This document shows, in pieces, positions 1 to 8,214 of a stretch of DNA of 64,000 bases. Origin of the DNA: Sediminibacterium ginsengisoli (lineage in GTDB: Bacteria; Bacteroidota; Bacteroidia; Chitinophagales; Chitinophagaceae); contig NZ_FUWH01000010.1 of the NCBI RefSeq assembly GCF_900167075.1, positions 62,001-126,000 on the forward strand, read 5' to 3'. How positions within the stretch are numbered: position 1 is the first letter of the stretch; each line of letters opens with the position of its first letter. The translations under genes were made by a program, and so were the position numbers. The notes under the pieces were generated by a model. It saw only the letters and a program-made list of their open reading frames with translations, was not told the DNA's origin and ran no database searches.

Positions 1-48
1 TGGGCCGATCGTTTCGACCAGCTCGACTCGTTATTAAATGATCTTTAA
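1..48 (+). CDS. C-terminal tail of a gene cut by the window edge (possibly AHSA1/SRPBCC)
   Basis: The first 15 codons read WADRFDQLDSLLNDL followed by TAA. This resembles the closing helix of AHSA1-type START-like proteins, which often end in a Leu/Asp-rich segment, and the next gene ends in a similar way (GNLDELL). The likely picture is two tandem SRPBCC genes in one transcript, with 10 bases between this stop and the next ATG. Only the tail is visible, so the family call is an inference. Confidence 0.5.
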   Translation, partial: WADRFDQLDSLLNDL

Positions 49-58
49 ACATACAATC

Positions 59-544
59 ATGACAAACAACACAGCGATCACAAAAGACATCAGCGGCAAA
101 AAGCTTCATGTGTCGCGACCGTTCAGCGCACCGGTAGAAAAAGTATGGAAAGCCTGGACCGAAAGCGAGTTACTGGAAAAATGGTGGGCGCCACGCCCGT
201 GGCGTGCAGAAACCAAACGTATGGATTTCAGTAATGGCGGCACCTGGCTTTACTGTATGGTTGGTCCTGAAGGTGAACGTCACTGGTGTCGTGTAGATTT
301 CCAATCCATTGTTACGGGTAAATCATTCACCGTGAAAAACATGTTCTGCGATGAGGATGGCAATCCCGATCCGTCATTCCCGGATATGAACTGGATAGTG
401 AACTTCCTGCCCACTGAAACAGATACAACAATCGTAGATATTTCCATCACTTTTAACAGCGAAGAAGACCTGAAAAAGATCGTTGAAATGGGTTTCGAAG
501 CAGGCTTTACCATGGCGCTTGGCAACCTAGACGAGTTACTGTAA
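59..544 (+). CDS. SRPBCC / AHSA1-domain protein
   Basis: A 161-residue protein with the AHSA1 (activator of Hsp90 ATPase homologue, START-like) signature. After a short N-terminal strand it has the motif FSAPVEKVWKAWTESELLEKWWAP, broken here by typical spacing, then the GGTW turn near residue 60 and a C-terminal amphipathic helix. Such proteins form a helix-grip cavity; in bacteria most have no known ligand and many sit next to ArsR regulators. The ATG at 59 was chosen because the earlier in-frame ATG at 38 lies inside the preceding gene, whose stop ends at 48. An intrinsic terminator follows. The family call is firm; the ligand is unknown. Confidence 0.85.
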   Translation: MTNNTAITKDISGKKLHVSRPFSAPVEKVWKAWTESELLEKWWAPRPWRAETKRMDFSNGGTWLYCMVGPEGERHWCRVDFQSIVTGKSFTVKNMFCDEDGNPDPSFPDMNWIVNFLPTETDTTIVDISITFNSEEDLKKIVEMGFEAGFTMALGNLDELL

Positions 545-572
545 AAAGCTGTTATCGAATCAGTCAATACCG

Positions 573-599
573 AAGGAGCACATCACCGTGCTCCTTTTT
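573..599 (+). terminator. Intrinsic terminator after the AHSA1 gene
   Basis: A perfect 9-bp stem, AAGGAGCAC at 573-581 with GTGCTCCTT at 88-96 of the same hundred block (588-596), has a 6-base loop and runs into a T tract. Confidence 0.85.
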
Positions 600-613
600 A
601 ATACCTCATCCAC

Positions 614-1045
614 ACGCCACAGGTGTTCGGAAGAATTTATAAATCTATCAGCTTTAGAAATCGCAAGTACGTGCCGCGCTGAGTCCCTTCGGGAGATGTC
701 AGCACAGGCAGTGTAAAATCGGTGCGATTAACCATTCACCAAAAGAACCAAACCAGTCTTTGCAGAGGCGCCTCTTTGGCTTCGGTGCCCAGCGAAGCGA
801 AGGCAACCAAAATGATGCGCAGCACAGTTTGGTAGAGGCCAAAGCAGCGCTGGCGTAAAGACGAGGCCCAGCGGCCTGAGCGCCTGCACTGTCTGAAGGT
901 TAAAATCTATATACAGCTTTAGAAATCTCAAGTGCGTGCTGCGCTGAGTCCCCTTCGGGAGACATCAGCGAGAGAAGACAAGGTCAATGAATTTGAAGTG
1001 GCTTAGAGAATCGAAATAGCTTCCGGACACCTGAGATCAACACTA
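614..1045. repeat. Dispersed non-coding repeat, copy 1
   Basis: This stretch between two converging transcripts has no credible gene. From about 727 to 1030 it is closely similar to 42448-42792; the best block (762-882) differs from copy 2 at 14 of 121 positions with no indels. Features are a perfect 12-base palindrome AGAGGCGCCTCT (764-775), a hairpin AGGCC/GGCCT near 873-886, and a sub-block of about 65 bases seen twice here (about 636-701 and 905-970) and once in copy 2. The left edge has CAGGTGTTCGGAAG (618-631) and the right edge the near reverse complement CTTCCGGACACCTG (1020-1033), so this copy is bounded by imperfect inverted repeats. Confidence 0.8.
806..833. ncRNA. Conserved hairpin inside repeat copy 1 with covarying stem
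   Basis: The arms ACCAAA (806-811) and TTTGGT (828-833) pair perfectly around an apical segment (812-827) that is nearly invariant between copies. In copy 2 the arms are ATCGGG and TCCGAT. Three base pairs change on both sides, one changes to G-U, and the next position gains an A-T pair. This points to a selected RNA (or DNA cruciform) structure. The transcribed strand is unknown. Confidence 0.6.
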
Positions 1046-1048
1046 TAA

Positions 1049-1636
1049 TTATTCAATACCGATCGCTTCCATTAAAAGATCCTCACCATGCGGGAAACTG
1101 GCCTGGCAATCTATAACGAACTTTTTCCCGTCTGTCCGCCATACAAAATAAGGCGCATTCACGAGAGGTTTGCCAGGCAGTCTGGTAATACCCACACGCG
1201 ATTTCACACCAGATGAAAAAGTGCCTGCCTGCCAGTGATACATACGTGTTGCGCCATAAAGTGACCAGCATGAAATTACAAATATCTTATCGGGAGCATA
1301 CCTGATCTGCAGTACATATTTGCCACTGAGCCAATGCAGCACATAAATGAACACGCCGGATACAATAACAAGTGCGGCCTGGAATAAACGCCCGGCCCAG
1401 AGTTGTCCGAAATCCAGCAGCAGCTGCACTTCGCTCACTCTTGTAACAAGTAATAAGGTAACCAGTGGCGGAACAGCCGAAATCCAGGCCAGCCAGCGCA
1501 GAACCGGTCGTTTTTCCCTTGCATCGAACAGCAGGTAACTTTTACCTGGCTGTAATCCGCCCAATCCTGCAAATCCTTCTTTCTCCAATGTCTGGCTTAA
1601 CCTGCCGAGACTTTCAGCGAGCGTTTGTTTTTTCAT
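1049..1636 (-). CDS. Hypothetical membrane protein (two TM segments)
   Basis: A 195-residue protein not assigned to a family. An N-terminal cytosolic-looking segment of about 45 residues is followed by two hydrophobic helices (about 48-66 and 84-104) and a soluble C-terminal half of roughly 90 residues rich in aromatic residues. The layout resembles YcxB/PH-like proteins of Bacteroidota, but no decisive motif is visible. Its ATG overlaps the stop of the WG-repeat gene upstream as ATGA, so it is the last gene of a translationally coupled three-gene operon. Confidence 0.75.
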   Translation of the reverse strand: MKKQTLAESLGRLSQTLEKEGFAGLGGLQPGKSYLLFDAREKRPVLRWLAWISAVPPLVTLLLVTRVSEVQLLLDFGQLWAGRLFQAALVIVSGVFIYVLHWLSGKYVLQIRYAPDKIFVISCWSLYGATRMYHWQAGTFSSGVKSRVGITRLPGKPLVNAPYFVWRTDGKKFVIDCQASFPHGEDLLMEAIGIE

Positions 1637-2475
1637 GGTCTATTCCTGCTTTTACGCTGTTTCCGTTTTTCAGCCTCAGGTTCGGTGATCTTTTTTACAA
1701 GTCCGGAACGCGATACCAGGTAATCATTCATCCCATCGAATGCATAGGCAATGCCATTCATCATGTCTTCGATATAAGTATATTTCAACGGCAATATTTC
1801 TTTGCCGGTGCTGTCTATCAATCCCCAGTTGTCATTTTTCACTACTATGGCAACTCCTTCCCTGAACGGTTTTGCTTCATCATAGCCATTCCTGATCATT
1901 GTTTTTCCCTGTGTATTGATGTACACCCATTCTCCTGCAAGAGAACCTTCTGCAGGTGGCAACAGTACCGGCGCCAGTCCGCATGAAAAATGCTGTGCAT
2001 CATCAAAACCAAAAGGGATCATTATTTCGTTTTTGCGGTTGATATAGCCCCACTTCTCTCCCAGCCTTACCGCTGCCAGGTTTTCCGAGAATCCAAGTGC
2101 ATAATCATATACAAAAGGAATCACAGTTTTTCCCGTACGGTCTATAAAGCCCCACTTACCCGGGATATCATTTTCATAATCGGCATCGATGTTCACCGGG
2201 GCCAATCCTTGTGAGAAACCCTGTGCTTCGGTATACTTTAAAGGAATCGTTACCACACCGGCTTTATTCATATAACCCTGTTTTCTGTTCAGTGATACCG
2301 CCACCAATCCTTCGCTGAACGGAAAATAAATTGCATCGTAAAAAGGTTTGACGATAACCTTTCCCCCTGCATTCTTCAGTCCCCATTTATTGCCCACCGA
2401 AAAAGTCTGCTGTGCAGCCGGCTGCTGCATAAACCATATACAGACGATTAAAAAGCAAATTATTTTTTTGTTCAT
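1633..2475 (-). CDS. WG-repeat protein, exported
   Basis: A 280-residue protein with a signal peptide (MNKKIICFLIVCIW then cleavage after a QPAAQ-like site) and about six to seven WG beta-repeats. Each repeat has a G-[YFL]-[IM]-[ND] core (KWGLKNAGG, KQGYMNKAG, KWGFIDRTG, KWGYINRKN, NWGLIDSTG) followed by a proline and hydrophobic strands. WG repeats form secreted or cell-surface propeller-like scaffolds of unknown ligand. The ATG at 2475 overlaps the upstream stop as ATGA and puts the Lys-rich signal-peptide start first; in-frame ATGs at 2481 and 2490 would lie further inside the upstream gene. The C-terminus is very basic (EKRKQRKSRNR). Confidence 0.85.
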   Translation of the reverse strand: MNKKIICFLIVCIWFMQQPAAQQTFSVGNKWGLKNAGGKVIVKPFYDAIYFPFSEGLVAVSLNRKQGYMNKAGVVTIPLKYTEAQGFSQGLAPVNIDADYENDIPGKWGFIDRTGKTVIPFVYDYALGFSENLAAVRLGEKWGYINRKNEIMIPFGFDDAQHFSCGLAPVLLPPAEGSLAGEWVYINTQGKTMIRNGYDEAKPFREGVAIVVKNDNWGLIDSTGKEILPLKYTYIEDMMNGIAYAFDGMNDYLVSRSGLVKKITEPEAEKRKQRKSRNRP

Positions 2476-2933
2476 ATCCATATAGCACATCTTTCATTTT
2501 TATCGAGCCGGTCGCGTTTGTAATAATAGACTGTTCCGGCATAAAAGGAAATGCCGGTTGCTGCAACCACATACTGCTGACCGGTATTCACATTTTTCAT
2601 GATGAATAAAAAATGATCATCTTCTTCCTGCAGCTGCAACTGAGGTTCGCCCGGTGCATCAGGCCAGATCTCATTGAAGGGCATCCAGTGTTGTTTCACT
2701 TCATGAAAAGCAATTTCGAACTGGTGGTAATAGGCATAATCTGTGCTCACTGTAACAATGATCGTATCGCGCGGAATTTCTTCCCTGCGGTATGCGGCCG
2801 TAGATTCTCCTGCCTGGAAATAAAGCCAGCCGTCTTTCAGAAGCTCATTGATATATGATACCAGCTGTCTTACCGCAGCGGCTCCCGCTACAGGAATATG
2901 TAATTGTGTAAAAGCAGGACGTGCATGTATCAT
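2472..2933 (-). CDS. Hypothetical protein, first gene of the WG-repeat operon
   Basis: A 153-residue soluble protein with no recognised family. It has an N-terminal alpha/beta region with a helix around VRQLVSYINELLKDG and a C-terminal half made of alternating short strands (FLFIMKNVNTGQQYVVAA). No signal peptide or TM helix is visible. Its TGA overlaps the ATG of the WG-repeat gene, so the three genes 2933-1049 are very likely one transcript. The 270 bases upstream, towards the receptor gene, hold the promoter region but no clear TAnnTTTG box. Confidence 0.7.
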   Translation of the reverse strand: MIHARPAFTQLHIPVAGAAAVRQLVSYINELLKDGWLYFQAGESTAAYRREEIPRDTIIVTVSTDYAYYHQFEIAFHEVKQHWMPFNEIWPDAPGEPQLQLQEEDDHFLFIMKNVNTGQQYVVAATGISFYAGTVYYYKRDRLDKNERCAIWI

Positions 2934-3146
2934 AAGCTGATCATACCTGTGTTTAATAATGTCAGCACTTCTGTTCTTTTATAAGAAAACAGGAATAGTA
3001 AAAACAGTATCATTAAAGTAGTCTGTTTGCCGGTAATCATCTTCGGGGTTGTATGAGCAGTTTAAACACAAAAATTAAAGCTGTGTAAGATACGGGTTAG
3101 CATAGCCGGCGTTATTATCCAAATGGACCATACCGTCAGGCCTTGC

Positions 3147-3180
3147 AAAAAAAAACGCCTGCCATGTTCAACGGCAGGCG
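3147..3180 (-). terminator. Intrinsic terminator of the receptor gene
   Basis: CGCCTGCC (3156-3163) pairs with GGCAGGCG (3173-3180); on the minus strand the hairpin is followed by nine T residues (3155-3147). It lies 27 bases after the receptor stop. Confidence 0.9.
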
Positions 3181-3206
3181 GGATAAGGAATGCAGCAATG
3201 GGGGGA

Positions 3207-5621
3207 TTAAAACTTGTAGCTGTAGCCGATGCGGAACACCTGTGTTTCGTAATAATCGGTGCTGTTCATCACAAAACCGTTACCTGTAATACTTTTCCGG
3301 ATGCGTAGCGTATTGAATATATCCGTTGCATTCAGGAACAATTCACCCTGTTTGTTCCTTGTGTATTTGCGGATACCAAGATCTGTTGAAAAACGTGCCC
3401 CGATCTTTCCCTGCGGAATAATATCCGGCGCAAGATATACTGCTGCAAATTGCAGTTCTGTACGGCCGGGAAGTTTGAACGACCCGTTCAGTTTCACATT
3501 ACCGGATGTAACGCGCTCTTCCGGTACAGAATAAGTGGTCGGTACCGGATATTTATTCGTAATGGTGAATGCACGGATCAGGTTCCTGTACAATGCTCCG
3601 CTCATATTAAATGAAACATAAGGATTCAGTTCCTGCTGCCATACGAGTTCTCCTCCGGTCGCAACACTTTTTCCTGCATTCTGAAATATATTATAGATCA
3701 GCGTATTTCCGGGAACTACTGTCGCGATCCTGGTAATGGTGGCGTCGGTCATCTTTGTATACAATGACGCATACATGCTACCTCTGGTCCACTTCAGCTT
3801 ATAGCCCAGTTCGATGGTATTGGTAAATTGCGGGCGCAATGTAGGGTTTCCTACTTTCAACACTTCCGGTTCATCATATTTTGGAAAGATCCGGATATCC
3901 ACCTCATTGGGCCGGTCTACCCGCCTGTTGTAGAACACTGATAGTTTGTTATCCTTATCGATCTTGTAGGCAAAACGTACGGCCGGGAATGGTTGCGCAT
4001 AATCATAACCATCGCTTTTATAGGTATTGTGATTCGGGTTCACTTCATAATCCACTTTCACATATTCCAGCCTCAGACCTGCTTCCACTTCCAGTTTATT
4101 CGATTCGTATACATAATTGCCGTAAGCCGCCGGGATCGTTTCCTTATAAGTTGCCCAGCCACCCGCATTTACATCCAGCGGCGAATTCTGTCCGGGGAAA
4201 AAATGCATATCTGTTGGTATCGACCGGTACCGGAATTTGATCCCGGCTTCCAGGCGTCCGTGTTTTAACGGCCTGATATAATCTGCATTAAAGTCTGCCA
4301 CATGCTCATCGGATAAGAGTTTAAAAGCGTCTGTACCCGTATATGAAGGCATAATATTGGTGAAGAAATACTTCTCATCTTCACGGTGAAATGTGTAATT
4401 GAATCCCGCATTTAACAGGTGCCCGGGCTGGCTGAACCTGTGCTGGTAAGTTGCCGATGCTACAGCAGTATATTTCACTTCATCTTCCAGGAACTGCCAG
4501 AGCCGCTGACGTTGCGTAAAATCTTTATTGTAATAAGGAATATCTCCTTCATCACTGATCTTTTCCCGGTTGAAATAACCGGACAGGGTAAAACTGTTCT
4601 GAGCATCCGGCAGCCAGTCGATACCCGTTTTTACCGTTGCAAATGTGGTTGTCCGGTTCCGTTTTACCTGCTGGTTGATCACTGTTCCATCTGAATAGAT
4701 CCTTTCCGCAAACTCGTTCCTGTTCAACGTGCGCGTATACAACCAGTCGCCCTGGAAAAATGTATTCAGTTTGTGTTTCCGGTAATTCAGTGACAATGAA
4801 GGATTAAGCTTGGGTGTAGCGGTATATTGCGGACTGATGCCCGGCAGGTTTTCCTTGCGCACCCATAATGCACCCAGCCCTGTAGTAAGGCCGATTTTTC
4901 CGTTAAACCCTTCCTGCTTATTCTGCTTGTAAATAATATTAATGATCCCCGCGTTGCCGTTGGCCTCATAGGCAGCGGAAGGATTGTTGATGATCTCGAT
5001 ACGTTCAATCGCAGACGCCGGTATATTATCGAGGCCGGTTTGTCCGCCGAAACCGGTGATCGCATTCTGCCGGCCGTCAATCAGCACAGCAACCTTATCA
5101 TTGCCTCGCAATTGCAATTTCCCGTCCTGCACCGTTACACCGGGAAGATTCTGCATGGCCTGTAATACGGAGCCGCCCGACTGGCTCACATTATTTTCGA
5201 GGGTAAATACCTTTTTGTCCATTTTTTCCGAAAGTCCGTCCTTACTCCTGCCGGCGCTGACAGCTACTTCTTTTAACAGTACCGGTGATTCTTTCAGGTG
5301 TATGCTGCCCAGATCAAGATAGGGACTCAGCGTACCTACCAGCAACTCCTGCCGGTACGTTTCATAACCGGTATAGGAAACATCCAGCGTAAACGAACCG
5401 CTTTTGACACCTGTGATCGTAAAACGCCCTTCTTCATTTGTAATGGTTCCGGCAACCAGTTTACTATCGGCCATGATCCGTACATTTACATAAGGTAAAG
5501 CGGTCTTACCCGGGCCGTTTCTGACCACTCCTGATATAGTAACAGCAGGTACCTGGGCGAGGGAGAACAAGGGCAAAAAAAGCAGGCCGGCGAACATTTT
5601 TCTGATCACAAGTACATTCAT
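3207..5621 (-). CDS. Outer-membrane beta-barrel receptor (TonB-dependent type) with CarboxypepD_reg domain
   Basis: An 804-residue protein. Order: signal peptide ending LFSLAQ, a CarboxypepD_reg-like domain (about residues 20-105, VVRNGPGKTALPYVNV), a TonB plug-like domain (about 130-220, LPGVTVQDGKLQLRG, VLIDGRQN, IERIEIINNPSAAYEANG), then a C-terminal barrel of about 580 residues ending in an aromatic residue (GYSYKF). This is the Outer-membrane beta-barrel family 3 type often found next to two-component systems in Bacteroidota. The ATG at 5621 starts a signal peptide; longer readings to 5726 would run over the divergent regulatory site. The regulator gene is divergent, 140 bases away. The substrate is unknown. 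Confidence 0.88.
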   Translation of the reverse strand: MNVLVIRKMFAGLLFLPLFSLAQVPAVTISGVVRNGPGKTALPYVNVRIMADSKLVAGTITNEEGRFTITGVKSGSFTLDVSYTGYETYRQELLVGTLSPYLDLGSIHLKESPVLLKEVAVSAGRSKDGLSEKMDKKVFTLENNVSQSGGSVLQAMQNLPGVTVQDGKLQLRGNDKVAVLIDGRQNAITGFGGQTGLDNIPASAIERIEIINNPSAAYEANGNAGIINIIYKQNKQEGFNGKIGLTTGLGALWVRKENLPGISPQYTATPKLNPSLSLNYRKHKLNTFFQGDWLYTRTLNRNEFAERIYSDGTVINQQVKRNRTTTFATVKTGIDWLPDAQNSFTLSGYFNREKISDEGDIPYYNKDFTQRQRLWQFLEDEVKYTAVASATYQHRFSQPGHLLNAGFNYTFHREDEKYFFTNIMPSYTGTDAFKLLSDEHVADFNADYIRPLKHGRLEAGIKFRYRSIPTDMHFFPGQNSPLDVNAGGWATYKETIPAAYGNYVYESNKLEVEAGLRLEYVKVDYEVNPNHNTYKSDGYDYAQPFPAVRFAYKIDKDNKLSVFYNRRVDRPNEVDIRIFPKYDEPEVLKVGNPTLRPQFTNTIELGYKLKWTRGSMYASLYTKMTDATITRIATVVPGNTLIYNIFQNAGKSVATGGELVWQQELNPYVSFNMSGALYRNLIRAFTITNKYPVPTTYSVPEERVTSGNVKLNGSFKLPGRTELQFAAVYLAPDIIPQGKIGARFSTDLGIRKYTRNKQGELFLNATDIFNTLRIRKSITGNGFVMNSTDYYETQVFRIGYSYKF

Positions 5622-5714
5622 ACCAACATAATTGACAAAAGGTGAATACGATTGTTGCGGTACAAAGCAAAAAGCTAATACTGAAGGAAATCTGAAGCCG
5701 GCCGGAAGAAGTCC

Positions 5715-5732
5715 TTCAGCATTCATACAGAA
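5715..5732 (+). promoter_or_regulatory. Putative response-regulator site 1 (two heptamers, 11-bp period)
   Basis: TTCAGCA (5715-5721) and TACAGAA (5726-5732) are spaced 11 bp apart. The same pair recurs at 7694 and 8215. It lies between the divergent receptor and the regulator gene, 19 bases ahead of a TTTG that could be part of a -7 element of the regulator promoter. Confidence 0.5.
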
Positions 5733-5761
5733 TTTTAGTACTATTTTGTAAAAAAACAGTT

Positions 5762-6439
5762 TTGAAGGTATTGATCATAGAAGACGAACAGGCGCTGAAC
5801 CAGGATATCACCGATTTCCTGACAGGATCAGGCTACCTGTGCGAATCAGTATCCGGTTACCAGGATGCGTTGGAAAAGATCGAGTATTACTCCTACGATT
5901 GCATTGTGCTTGATATCATGCTGCCCGGTGGATCGGGTCTTCAGCTGCTGCAATACCTCAAACAGGATAAAAAGAACGATGGCGTGATCATCATTTCTGC
6001 CAAAGGTGCTCTGGAAGATAAAATTGAAGGACTGCAATCCGGCGCAGATGATTATCTCACCAAACCTTTTCATTTATCAGAACTGGGTGTTCGGGTGGCT
6101 GCGATAATACGGCGAAAGCATTTCAACGGTCAGAACGAGATCGTTGCGGGTGAGATAAGGATCAATACCACGGGAAAAACAGTTACAGTAAACGACACAC
6201 AGCTGGATTTGACACAAAAAGAATTCCAGCTGCTGTTATTCCTGGCCATCAACCGTAACCGCGTACTCTCCAAGAACGCTATAGCAGAACATTTATGGGG
6301 AGATGATATGGATTTCCCGTCGAGCTATGATTTCATTTACGCACACATTAAAAACCTGCGTAAAAAACTGATATCGGCAGGAAGCGAGGATTACATCAAA
6401 TCGATTTACGGTGCGGGTTATAAAATGCAGTTACCATGA
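5762..6439 (+). CDS. OmpR-family response regulator
   Basis: A 225-residue protein: receiver domain (acidic pair E7/D8, phospho-acceptor D51 in VLDIMLPGGSG, K101 in LTKPF) and a C-terminal winged-helix Trans_reg_C domain (about 128-223, ending SIYGAGYKM). There is no ATG that keeps the start of the receiver fold; the reading begins at TTG 5762, giving MKVLIIEDE, a standard receiver start. Its stop overlaps the kinase ATG as ATGA. With the kinase it probably controls the two flanking receptors and the PepSY-like gene, since matching heptamer pairs precede them. Confidence 0.93.
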   Translation: MKVLIIEDEQALNQDITDFLTGSGYLCESVSGYQDALEKIEYYSYDCIVLDIMLPGGSGLQLLQYLKQDKKNDGVIIISAKGALEDKIEGLQSGADDYLTKPFHLSELGVRVAAIIRRKHFNGQNEIVAGEIRINTTGKTVTVNDTQLDLTQKEFQLLLFLAINRNRVLSKNAIAEHLWGDDMDFPSSYDFIYAHIKNLRKKLISAGSEDYIKSIYGAGYKMQLP

Positions 6440-7692
6440 AACTCCTTGCTAAATACAACCGTGTCAATATTGTGACCACAATACTGATTTTCATTGCAGG
6501 CAGTATCGCGTTTTATTTCGTGTTGTATTATGTACTCACAGACCAGTTAGACAGAGGCCTCCGCGTAGAACAGCAGGAGATCGTCAATTATGTAAACAAG
6601 AATAATGCCCTGCCGGAGATCCACAGTACAAAGCATCAGTGGATGGAATTCTCTCAAACCAATGTGGCCATCAAAGATCCCGAACCGCATTACGGCCAGG
6701 CTTACAATATCCTTGAACAGGAGAAAGAAGTGGTAAGGCAACTAACTTTTACAACTCCCGTAAATGGTCTTTTATATAGAATTACGGTCAACCAGTCTGT
6801 AACAGAATCGGAAGACCTGCTGGAGCTGATCATCATGCTCACTATGGGGATGATCGCGCTGGTACTGATCTCCAATTATCTCGTGAACCGCAAAGTGGTT
6901 AACAAATTATGGGAGCCATTTTATGCCACGATCAATAATATCCGGAATCACAAGCTTGCCGCGCAGGAACCGTTACACCTGCCTTCGTCTCATATTGAAG
7001 AGATCGATCTGCTGAATGACAGCATCAACAAAATGACTTCCCGCATTCACCGCGACTATATCAACCTGCGCACATTTACGGAAAATGCTTCGCATGAAAT
7101 GCAGACACCGCTTGCCGTGATCCGTTCCAAAACAGAGAACCTGCTGCAGGATACGGAGGGGCAGGAAAAAACCATGAAGCAGTTGCTTGCGATTGAAAGT
7201 GCAGCGATGAAATTATCGAGGTTACACCAGTCGTTACTGCTGCTTACCAAGCTGGAGAACCGGCAGTTCCAGCTGAACGAAGAGGTAAACCTCGAAATGA
7301 TGCTGCGCGAGAAGCTGGAAGAAAAAGAAACGCTGATCGCCGCCCGTTCGCTGGCATTGCAGACCTATACAACGGAAGTGATCCTTTCTTTCCATCACCA
7401 TCTGGCAGAAATACTCCTGAATAACCTGATCAGTAATGTAATCCGTTACACACCGGAATATGGTAATGTAACGATCAGTCTCGACCAGCAGTCATTATCT
7501 GTAAGTAACACCGCTGCAGGGGATCCGCTCGATAATGAAAAAATCTTTCAGCGTTTTTATAAAGCCGAACAATCTTCGGAAGGTACCGGACTGGGCTTAT
7601 CGATCGTTAAAGAGATCTGTGCGCTTGCCGGTTTCCGGTTCAGCTACAAGTACGATCAGGGCGAGCACCATTTCCTCATCAATTTCTCCTGA
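6436..7692 (+). CDS. Membrane sensor histidine kinase (HisKA/HATPase_c)
   Basis: A 418-residue kinase with TM helices at about 11-36 and 128-148 around a periplasmic domain of some 90 residues, a HAMP-like linker, a HisKA domain with H220 in NASHEMQTPLAV, an N-box around NLISNVIRYTPEYG, and a G2-type motif EGTGLGLSIVKEI near the end. It is co-translated with the regulator at 5762 (ATGA overlap). The signal is unknown; the neighbourhood (two outer-membrane receptors and a PepSY-like exported protein) suggests an envelope or nutrient/metal cue. Confidence 0.93.
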   Translation: MKLLAKYNRVNIVTTILIFIAGSIAFYFVLYYVLTDQLDRGLRVEQQEIVNYVNKNNALPEIHSTKHQWMEFSQTNVAIKDPEPHYGQAYNILEQEKEVVRQLTFTTPVNGLLYRITVNQSVTESEDLLELIIMLTMGMIALVLISNYLVNRKVVNKLWEPFYATINNIRNHKLAAQEPLHLPSSHIEEIDLLNDSINKMTSRIHRDYINLRTFTENASHEMQTPLAVIRSKTENLLQDTEGQEKTMKQLLAIESAAMKLSRLHQSLLLLTKLENRQFQLNEEVNLEMMLREKLEEKETLIAARSLALQTYTTEVILSFHHHLAEILLNNLISNVIRYTPEYGNVTISLDQQSLSVSNTAAGDPLDNEKIFQRFYKAEQSSEGTGLGLSIVKEICALAGFRFSYKYDQGEHHFLINFS

Positions 7693-7693
7693 A

Positions 7694-7711
7694 TTCAGAA
7701 TTTCTACAGAT
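7694..7711 (+). promoter_or_regulatory. Putative response-regulator site 2 (two heptamers, 11-bp period)
   Basis: TTCAGAA (7694-7700) and TACAGAT (7705-7711), 11 bp apart, lie just after the kinase stop and ahead of the PepSY-like gene. A TTTG at 7724 lies 19 bases from the start of the second heptamer, the same distance as at site 1. Confidence 0.5.
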
Positions 7712-7737
7712 TGACAACGGAGGTTTGAAAAAAAAAC

Positions 7738-8163
7738 ATGAAAAAGATCCTCTTGTTCGTTTTAATGCTGGCAGCAGGAAGTTTCCTGCTGGCCATTGCA
7801 GGCTGGCAGATGCCGCCGGCAGCGGTAAAAGCGGCGTTTGTAAAAAAATACCCGAATGCCACAAAGGTGAAATGGGAAAAGGAAGACGGGAATTATGAAG
7901 CCAGCTTCACAGACAAAGGCAGTTCCTGGTCTGTCATTTACAATGGCAATGGCGTGCTGCAGGAATCCGAGCAGGAGATCACACCCGCTGAATTACCGGC
8001 AGCTGTGAGCACTTACATGAAAGAGCATTATAAAAACCGCGCAGTAAAAGGCGCTGCAAGGATCACAAAAGCCGATGGAAGCATCTGCTACGAGGCCGCT
8101 GTAAAAGGCCTGGACGTGATCTTTGACGCCAACGGCAAATTTTTGAAAGAGGTGAAAGACTGA
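7738..8163 (+). CDS. PepSY-like (beta-lactamase-inhibitor-like) exported protein
   Basis: A 141-residue protein with a signal peptide (MKKILLFVLMLAAGS) and the features of the PepSY_like family common in Bacteroidota: AVKAAFVKKYPNATKVKWEKE followed by YEASF, and a second half with LPAAVSTYMKEHY and an YEAAVKG strand. These proteins are thought to be periplasmic binding or inhibitor modules and often lie next to two-component systems and outer-membrane receptors, as here. An intrinsic terminator follows at 8186. The ligand is unknown. Confidence 0.85.
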   Translation: MKKILLFVLMLAAGSFLLAIAGWQMPPAAVKAAFVKKYPNATKVKWEKEDGNYEASFTDKGSSWSVIYNGNGVLQESEQEITPAELPAAVSTYMKEHYKNRAVKGAARITKADGSICYEAAVKGLDVIFDANGKFLKEVKD

Positions 8164-8185
8164 TGAATGCACATGCGATCACCGG

Positions 8186-8212
8186 AACAGGGACAATCAG
8201 TCCCTGTTTTTT
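8186..8212 (+). terminator. Intrinsic terminator after the PepSY-like gene
   Basis: AACAGGGAC (8186-8194) pairs perfectly with GTCCCTGTT (8200-8208), loop AATCA, followed by a T run to 8212. Confidence 0.9.
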
Positions 8213-8214
8213 TA

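Noticed and set aside
728..931. A 67-codon open frame on the minus strand in repeat copy 1
   Set aside because: Same reason as in copy 2; the frame is open by chance in GC-rich repeat sequence and has no start context.
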